A stretch of DNA of 64,000 nucleotides. It comes from Hofstenia miamia. Taxonomy: Eukaryota > Xenacoelomorpha > Acoela > Hofsteniidae. The position numbers were made by a program, and so were the translations under genes. Below, piece by piece: positions 57,001 through 64,000 of the stretch. The stretch lies in contig CABFPE010000429.1 of NCBI GenBank assembly GCA_900660155.1, positions 354,473 through 418,472 of the forward strand, given 5' to 3'. The notes beneath the pieces are model-generated. The model ran no database searches. It saw only the letters and a program-made list of their open reading frames with translations, and was not told the origin of the DNA. The first letter of the stretch is position 1. Each line of letters opens with the position of its first letter.

Positions 57001-60000
57001 ATTGTGAAATTTTAACTCTTGTTATTTTTTAATGTTATGATTTTTTGTACATTTTAGTTTCTATGTGAAAGAGCTATCTGCAATATCAAGTTTAAGATTT
57101 GAGGAATTTGAATGTAATACATAAGAGAATTCAGGAGCAGGTAACATTGAAAATCACAATGTAACCTTAAATATAATTGAAATTTCTCAATTTTGCAGAA
57201 AACATTGATGTTACAGTGGGTGACCTAGAAAACGAAATTTTGAATCTTCAAAGTTCTACTAGCTATTAGGAAAAGGAAGTGCAATTTGTTAATTAAGCAG
57301 TTTGTTTGAATATATTACAGTTGAGCTTGGGGCAGGCCACCTCACAGCTGCTTGCGAGTTACCAGCGGACAGTGGTTACTGCTTGAGCAGTTGGGTCAGG
57401 TGCCCTTTGCATATAGCTAGGTGAGCTTGTACAAAGTATCAATTTAGTTAATTATAGAAAATATGAAGTGATTTGTGTTTTATATTTTTTGTGGTTGCAT
57501 AGATATTGATAATTCTTTGGGGTATACATAGTTCTTACAGGTAAATTTAATTTAGATGGAGAGCTGTCACAGTTAGACAGATTCTTTGATTTTGTCAAAA
57601 TGTTTATGCGAATGAGTATTTATAGTTAACTACTGTCTAGTTCAAAATACAAGGTATATAGGGTGAACAAATTAACATATTATCATAATAAGTTAAGCAA
57701 ATTACTAACCATCAAACCTAATTCTTGTTTCCTTTGCTATTGTATGTTTACTGCACAAATAACTAATTAAAATAATTGCGAGGATATTAAGCGGGAAAGT
57801 TTTACCTTGGGGGTTGAATTCAGTGTGAAATTGGGTTTCTTGAAAGAGTAGTTCCTGAGGAGTGTAGCGGTAATAAATTTAACCTGCCTTAAATTCTTGG
57901 ATCAAAAGTTTTAATTGTCAAAATATCCTGCAAATTAAGGTTAGATTTTTATGCAAAGCGTTTAAAAATTATTTTTGCTTAAAATCTAAAGAAGGAATTT
58001 ACAAATTTTCATATGAAAAAAATCTATTTATACAGTTTTAAGCTCTTTTAAATTGGGGCAACTTTGTTACCCCATACTTCGTTTACCGAAATCAATTTTT
58101 TTACAAAAATACTAGCAGGTGCATATGCTTCCAGTTATGTTGATAGTCTCATTGAATTTAGTATTTATAGAAATTTTGTTCTTAATTTATAATTTTCGTA
58201 TTTATTTGAAAAAACAGATGTAAATTTATTCTCAAGGAATGACTGCTGTTCTAGTGCTAATAATAATAAAATTATTCAAAACAAAGTATTAGTGCACTCT
58301 TTGAAACGTTAATAACTGAAGTGTTTCGAGGATTTGCAATTAATTCATTTGAATTAAAGAAAATTCAATGTATGTGTTATTTAGATCAGTGGCACATCCA
58401 AATATTGAAACGTCTTTTTTAGAAGACAGGGTTCTAATTTTCATTTGATAAATTCCTAAATTGTAAGTTTCTTCAATTTCTATTAAAACAAAGATATAGG
58501 TATTGATGACGTTAGATTGAGCAATTTTCAGGACTATAACCACGGCGAATGTTTCAAGAACTCCAATAATTTGATTTTTGTATATAATTTTGTGCAATAA
58601 TTTTCAATTATTTCATTTTATTTTGAAATTTTTGTCTAAATTGCCCCTAATACAAAAATAACCTGTGTGCGCCTCTGTACAAATTGCGTTCAGGGTTGTG
58701 TAAAGCTAGCATCTCTCAAAATGTAATGTTCATTTAGCATTAATTCTGTTTTAAACAAGTGTGTGCAGTAGTAAAAACGACGCACCTATTGCGATACTTA
58801 ATTGATAGTTCTGTTATTTATTAGTAGTGAGATTCCAACACTTCAGCAAAAATTGTTATTTCAAAAATATTTATTACATAAATTGGCACAAAATTTGTTT
58901 TGCAGCCCGTTTTCGGCCTGCCAAAATTTATTGATTTATTTCATTAGTTTTCAATATTGTACATTTACAAACTTGTATATATACTATAACAATGCGGTAA
59001 TAATATTTCACTTTAGAAATTTAAGTTCCACATTGTAATTTTAATTGGATTTCAAAATAATATTTTCGAAGCAACATAAAAAAGAATACAGATAAAGGGC
59101 TTTTCCTTAGTTTTCAAGCACTTTGTAATTAATGCTGCAATTGTGCATAAATTATTCCTACATATATTTGGATACTCACAATAACAATCAATAATTAGTA
59201 GAAATATTTGCATGTCTGACAAATTCGTTTTTATTCAATAAATTCAATCAAATTTCATAATTAATGTTAATTTACTATAACTATAATCATCAAAAATGAA
59301 ATATTTTTCTGCACTCTTGCAAAACTTGAACATCTTTTATCAAAACTTTGTCAAGATCTTAGTAAAATATTTTTGTAAAACTTGATAAATACTTGAAAAA
59401 TTCTTAGCAAAATTTCTGTAATAAGTTATTCAATATCTTATCAAGTTTTGTAATTTATAAAGAAATTTCCAAGATCTTGCCAATTGTTTTAAGTTTCATT
59501 AACTAGTTATACACAACCTTGTAGTAGTGTGGTTTTTTTTCGCACAACAATCAACTCCAAATTTATTTAATTAGCAAAATATAACTTTTGAAATTCGAGT
59601 CCTGTGAAACCGGGCCCAAAAAACAAACACGGGACTGGACCAACACGCGACCAGGATGAAATTTTTAACTTCAATCGGGATGGAACCAATTTGATATATT
59701 TGCCTATATTTTATATTATATTTGCTGTTTTATTATGATTATGTTTCTAAAATCTCAACTCCGTATTTAATTCGATTAATAGTGATTAACTTTGGCACAT
59801 TTAATCTCATTACGGGACCAAACTAGTGGGAACAGGATCACATTTCATAATTGACCACGTTGGATTGTGTTTCTTCAATTTAAATGTTACTTAGAATAAA
59901 ATTACTACGAATCAAACTGTTTTCATGTATTTGATTGGTTATATGCAATTTAAATTCAGTTCCATATGATTATTATTATTAATATATAGGAAGCTTCCAT

Positions 60001-60821
60001 GGAAATTATAGCAGCTAAATTTAAGAAAACATATTTATAAAGCTGATATTGTGCATTCTCTGTGCCATCAAAGGTTATTTTTTTCAGCACAAGCATCAAG
60101 GGTGCAATCAGAAGTTGACATGTGATCACATCTTTCAACAGAAGCTCTTCGAACTGCTATATTTTGTAAATAGTAATAAAACACCCTTCAAACTTTATAC
60201 TTTCATAACAAATCTTTCTAATGGTTTTTAAATACAACTGAATTATTTGAATTTCAAAAATTCAGGCATTTAATTTTGTAATCAAATTCCAAAAATCATG
60301 TTCGGATCTTCCCGAGTTTGAATATCTCAACCCGTTTACAAGTGTAAATTGCTGAATAACTTAAAATAAAAATGCTTATAACCACCTCAATCTCCATTCT
60401 AGTTAAATTTTTTATTAAGCAAGGAAAAGAATATGAGACAGAATTGCGCAAAACGAAATATACGAGTCAAAAACAGTCTTTAATACATACAAGTAAGAAA
60501 TGTAATAAATTTTTGACCCATTTCTACATTTGTAATATTTTCTATAAAGTGAATATTTTTGCTGATCTGATATATTTGAAAATTTCCCTAAGATATGAGA
60601 CACAATTTTAATAAAGCAGCCTGTTTAAACAAACTATGATCTGTAAAAAAATATGTATGAGCAGTTTACTAGGGGCATGAGAGTTTTTTGGAAAATGTAT
60701 ATCTTATGCATTTCTAATTAAATGCAATTTTTCTCATATTTTTCAAGATCGTACTTTATGTATTTTTTTGTGCATATACATGTTTATGAAACGAAACTTT
60801 TCACTACCTAAAAAAATAGTG

Positions 60822-60864
<43 letters not shown>

Positions 60865-60904
60865 GCATAACTATATATATATATATATATATACATATAT
60901 ATAC

Positions 60905-60943
<39 letters not shown>

Positions 60944-61416
60944 TTATAATGCTTATTTAATTGTATGCTAAAATAAGTATTAAGTAATTTTAAAATTCAA
61001 TTTATACAATGAAGTATTTTAAGTGCATTGAAGTAATATACTTTATTTATATTTGAAATGTTGCAATTTGCAATAGTACATAAAATAAAATTTAAAATAT
61101 TTTTTTATTGCATACCCATTGGTCGCAATATTCCAGTTCGGATGCCAATATTGCCGCAAGACAGCCCATCCCATAGAGCGAGAATCTGCATAATTGTTGT
61201 GAAGGACGTTTTGTATTTCTTATCAAGTTTATAACAAGTCATGAATGTGAAAAAATTAAAGAGCATGCCAACTACACCGATGAAACCATTGAGAATGTTC
61301 AAATAATTCGATTGAATGAACAGCGGCTGCAATTCAAGCGGGAGGTATGTATTGTTGTTCACCGCTTGCATTTCAAATGGAAGACAAACAGTTTGTGAGG
61401 TTTTTATTACAAACAT
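53348..61416 (-). CDS. Rhodopsin-family (class A) G-protein-coupled receptor, two coding exons
   Basis: Seven-pass plasma-membrane receptor, probably for a peptide or small ligand (unassigned). Exons 61416-61116 and 54072-53348 join in phase 1 (donor GTATGC, acceptor ATTCAG) into 341 residues, reading ILRPM then EHKRHD. TM1 about 38-60; TM2 about 71-92 with LALWD (Asp83, the conserved sodium-site Asp); TM3 about 133-159, preceded by Cys132 and ending ERV in place of DRY; TM4 about 177-198; Cys205 as the likely disulfide partner; TM5 about 216-243 with Pro230; TM6 about 258-288 without the CWxP motif; TM7 about 298-323 with NFIFY in place of NPxxY; then helix 8 (KPFRQTFFKVIF) and a near-terminal Cys. 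There is a glycosylation sequon NNT at 21-23. The start could also be Met16. A decayed duplicate of exon 1 lies at 36139-36480. Confidence 0.85.
54500..54660. repeat. GGGTT/GGGAC-rich block inside the GPCR intron
   Basis: Words TCGGGTTGGGACGG, ACCTGGGTGGGTTG and ACGGGTACCC within 100 bp resemble the subterminal arrays elsewhere in the window (30175-30295, 49800-49900). Confidence 0.3.
54661..56649. other. GPCR intron with dispersed-repeat segments
   Basis: About 55250-55280 repeats the GCATGGACACATCTAT word of family A, and 55660-55890 matches 38430-38800. No exon recognised. Confidence 0.4.
56854..56876. repeat. Hairpin, 9-bp arms, CTTTA loop
   Basis: TTGGGGTAA - CTTTA - TTACCCCAA, perfect arms. 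Confidence 0.9.
58053..58074. repeat. Hairpin related to that at 56854
   Basis: TTGGGGCAA - CTTTG - TTACCCCA, with one C opposite A in the arms. Confidence 0.85.
58281..60823. other. GPCR intron, no gene seen; possible hAT-type repeat at about 59600-59845
   Basis: GGGCCCAAAAAACAAACACG and GGGACTGGACC words near 59610-59655 and GGGACCAAACTAGTGGGAAC near 59814-59833 suggest a small element with GGGAC-type ends. A run of CTTGATAAATA/TCTTATCAAGTTTTG words at 59330-59500 is repetitive. Short frames here are not supported. Confidence 0.4.
60824..60940. repeat. Compound (TA)n microsatellite, ~117 bp
   Basis: Three TA blocks with ACACATGCATAAC and TACATATATATACATAAA interruptions, 176 bp downstream (minus sense) of GPCR exon 1. 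Confidence 0.95.
61116..61416 (-). CDS. GPCR exon 1 (N-terminus, TM1, TM2)
   Basis: Starts at ATG 61414-61416 (MFVIKTSQTVCLPFEMQAVN) and ends before donor GTATGC at 61115. Encodes FIGVVGMLFNFFTFMTC (TM1), YKLDKKYKT (loop 1) and IMQILALWDGLSCGNIGI (TM2). The frame is open a little further upstream to a TTTTCAG at about 61432-61438, so a 5' UTR exon may exist. Confidence 0.85.
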
Positions 61417-62134
61417 TAGATTTTGATTGGCTGAAAACAAAAATAACCAAAATGAATTTTTAGGTATTTTCCTGGTCAGTGTTGTCTATCGTTCCTACTT
61501 AATATGGCCATTATTCAACTTCAAATTGACACTCAAAATTCAATTGACAATTATTAATGTAAATTGACGATTTTCAAGGTGAGATTGGCATATATTTTTT
61601 TATATTATTTTTTATATTTTTTTACACTTTGATGAACTAACAATTTTTTTCACTGCTATTGCACCATAAGGGTATTCCTAAAATATTAATAAACTATTAA
61701 TATTTTGATATGAATTTAGTTACATACGCAATCCTTTGGAACATTTAAAATTAGAGGCGTCAAACTTTTAATATACCTAAAAGCGCCAACCCGTCAATTG
61801 ATGATTTCTATATTACGTTTTTTAAATTACTACAAATATCCCCAAAACCTTAGTACCATATTATAAATGATATTTAAAACCTAAATTCATGTAAATACTC
61901 ATGTACACAGATTGTATTGTCCTATTAAAACAATAAATGGGGTGTGAAAATTTGTGTAAATATTTTAAATCCTGCGAATACTTTGCAGCAAGAGTTTCGC
62001 AGCTAATTGTACACAATTATCATGGATTATTAAGTATACTCCAATTTCATCTGATAGGATTGCTGTAAAGGTGTGCAAAGGTGTAGAAATTTCAAGAATT
62101 CCAGCAACATTTGTCATTTGTAATGTCTCAATGA

Positions 62135-63560
62135 ATGTCAGCTCAACGTTTTCTGCAAATAATGATAAATCTTCCAAGTGATGAATCTAAAGATGACACT
62201 GAACAAGATTTAGAAGAGGTAGAGGAGAATAATGATGAACAGTTATTACATATCTCATATTCAACAAGTAGCAGTGATGAAGATTTAGACCTCTTGTCAC
62301 ATTGCAGTCACTAAGAGATTGAAAATGAAAATAATTCATTTCGAGCGCGAGATGGAACTGAATGGACAATAATTGAAAATAGACAGAGAGCTAGACGTGG
62401 TAGAATGCAACGACAAAATATAGTAAGCCAGCCTGAAGATGTAACACGAGCTTGTGCTGGCATCATAACTCCATTAGACGCATGGAATTTTCTCTTTGAT
62501 AATTGGATGCTGAATTTTATGGTTGATTGTACAAATGCTTTTGCTAATGAAAAGATAGATGATTGGAATCTAACAAGAGATGAACTAGAAAAATTTGTGG
62601 GACTACTGTACCCAAAAGGAATTATATATCGACGAAATTATCCATTTAAAAAAGTATGGTCAACGGCATATAGAGTCCCATATTCAATAAGACACTGTCC
62701 CGACAAAAAATGAGAGAGATAAAAAGGTTTCTCAGATTTGATCGTCGCAAGATCGCCGTAGAAATCTGTAACATGACAAGTTTTGTCTAATTTCAACTAT
62801 TTTAGTCCGCTTTGTAGCCAATTCTCAACATTGATACCACCCATAATCATTCTTGAATATTGATGAACAATTATTTCCGACTAAGACACGCTGCCGTTTT
62901 ACGCAATATATGCCCGCAAAGCAGGATAAATTTGGGAAAAAATTTTGGATATTAGCCGATGTTTCATCAAAATATTGCTATAATATCAAGCCCTATCTTG
63001 GAAAAGATGAGAACAGACATGTGTCACTTGGTACACATGTTGTCCAAACACTTATGGAACCTTTGAACAACAAAGGATACAATGTAACTATTGATAATTT
63101 TTTTACTTCTAAACAACTTGCTCATCTTATGTTCCAAGTCCGAACAAAAATAGTGAGAACCGTGCATTCAAATCGTCGCGAACTTCCTCCTCCCCAAAAT
63201 TTAGGACTGCATGATTCTGTAATGTACCAAAGTGGCAAGTTGCATCTTACCAGATATCAAGCGAAACCAAAAAGAGTTGTGCATATGCTTTCTAAGCAGC
63301 ATAGTGATGCTGTTTATCAAGAAGATGGTAAGAAGAAGCCTGAAAGTATATTATTTTATAATAATAATAAATGTGCAGGTGATTTACTAGAGAGTATGTG
63401 TCGTCAAAATTCGACAAAATTGGGCTGTAGACACTGGGCCCTTGGCCGTTTCTTAATATTTTGAATAATGCTGGAGTGAACAATAGAACTGTGAATTTGC
63501 GCAGAATTTGCAGTAAACCCGCTTGTGGGATGTGCCAGGCAGTCATATTTATCAACTGTT
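62135..63560 (+). pseudogene. PiggyBac-type transposase, decayed
   Basis: The frame from ATG 62135 begins with an acidic leader (DDTEQDLEEVEENNDE; SSSDEDLDLL), has TAA at 62312-62314, then reads ITPLDAWNFLFDNWM and LTRDELEKFVGLLYPKG (piggyBac N-terminal domain), broken at 62711. It resumes with NIDEQLFPTKTRCRFTQYMP (first Asp), GYNVTIDNFFTSKQLAHLMF (second Asp), RVVHMLSKQHSDAV, and, after a drift of the last catalytic block, CRHWALGRFLIF. A shift at about 63460 leads to LNNAGVNNRTVNLRR and a short Cys tail (CSKPACGMCQ). At least four lesions. TTAA target and terminal repeats not located. It sits 0.7 kb upstream of the GPCR first exon, in the opposite orientation. Confidence 0.88.
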
Positions 63561-64000
63561 TTGACGAATAGCTTTTAAATACTTCTTTTGTTTTTGTTAG
63601 CTCATATATTTGTATTGTCTGAATAAAAATTGCAATATAGATGTATCTTTATCAAATTGGTCGACCAATTTTAATTATGTTCATGTGTTGCACCAAATAT
63701 TAGAAACATGCAGCAAAAATATAAGGCTAAGATTTTGGTCTATTTTTTCAGTAGAAACCACTTTTATATCAAGATATAACTTTTCTTTGAGTATATCCTG
63801 AAAAAATATTTCACTTAAGTAACAAATTTAACTTTGGGGTCATAGCAGTCATCAATTCGCGTGTAATGGCGCTTAAAGTTATATCTACATCTACACACTA
63901 CTTTTTTCAAGGCCTGGTGCCTGAAAAACTCCCAGCACCAAATTATGAGGCTTCTGCCTGAAGCCTTCATGATGCCTATGGTATGTAACACTTATTACAT
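63561..64000. other. No gene seen to right edge
   Basis: AT-rich sequence with a slightly GC-richer end (63890-63985: AAGGCCTGGTGCCTG, GGCTTCTGCCTGAAGCC, the latter a short palindrome). May contain the piggyBac right terminus; not resolved. Confidence 0.4.

Larger units (their letters stand above)
56650..58280. mobile_element. Long member of a dispersed repeat family with two matching hairpins
   Basis: Its left end matches about 14093-14125 and its right end matches about 14150-14330, making the 14-kb copy a deleted version. The interior carries hairpins TTGGGGTAA/TTACCCCAA at 56854-56876 and a near-identical one at 58053-58074, plus a GC-richer stretch at 57318-57430. No coding sequence recognised. 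Probably a non-autonomous element; superfamily unknown. Confidence 0.5.

Noticed and set aside
57318-57430. GC-richer stretch considered as a tRNA or SINE head
   Set aside because: I could not fold a cloverleaf or find convincing A and B boxes.

Overview
The window is nuclear DNA from an animal. It is strongly AT-rich, has long (TA)n microsatellites, spliceosomal introns and many DNA transposons and non-LTR retrotransposons, and shows no bacterial-style operons. The phylum cannot be settled from sequence alone. The sodium/hydrogen exchanger and the rhodopsin-family receptor are animal-type genes. Intron sizes split into about 45-80 bp and about 0.9-4.7 kb, as in several compact-intron invertebrate lineages.

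Layout: 1-149 holds the last 48 codons of an unrecognised + strand gene. 540-2170 is a decayed LINE on the minus strand. 2990-5286 is a 1,289-bp tandem duplication whose two 1,008-bp copies differ, by eye, only in a 2-base hairpin loop that is reversed. 7076-29231 (+) holds fourteen exons of a plasma-membrane-type Na+/H+ exchanger (SLC9A/NHE). They join in consistent phase into 529 residues, from the middle of the transporter domain to the C-terminus. The upstream transporter exons were not found. Its introns carry an inverted-repeat (MITE-like) element, a LINE 3' end, a 180-bp assembly gap in a (TA)n tract, and a 191-bp x 5 tandem array.

30785-38395 is a transposon cluster: a pogo-like element with a PHD-like tail, a Tc1 element with one nonsense codon in its transposase, a deleted Tc1 relic, a decayed copy of the GPCR first exon with its upstream DNA, and a LINE with an (AATA)n tail. 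41768-45476 holds an IS630/Tc1/mariner element with ~150-bp terminal inverted repeats, then a minus-strand Tc1 relic interrupted by an N-bounded RT fragment that looks like a misassembly. 47680-49709 holds a possible LTR-retroelement gag/protease remnant and a hAT transposase C-terminus. 51531-51759 is a hAT-type MITE with a perfect 8-bp target duplication.

53348-61416 (minus) is a two-exon class A GPCR (341 residues) with a ~7 kb intron. A decayed piggyBac transposase lies just upstream of its first exon, at 62135-63560. The two host genes with recognised function are an ion transporter and a receptor; nothing in the sequence links their functions. The rest is mobile DNA, microsatellite, or sequence in which I see nothing.
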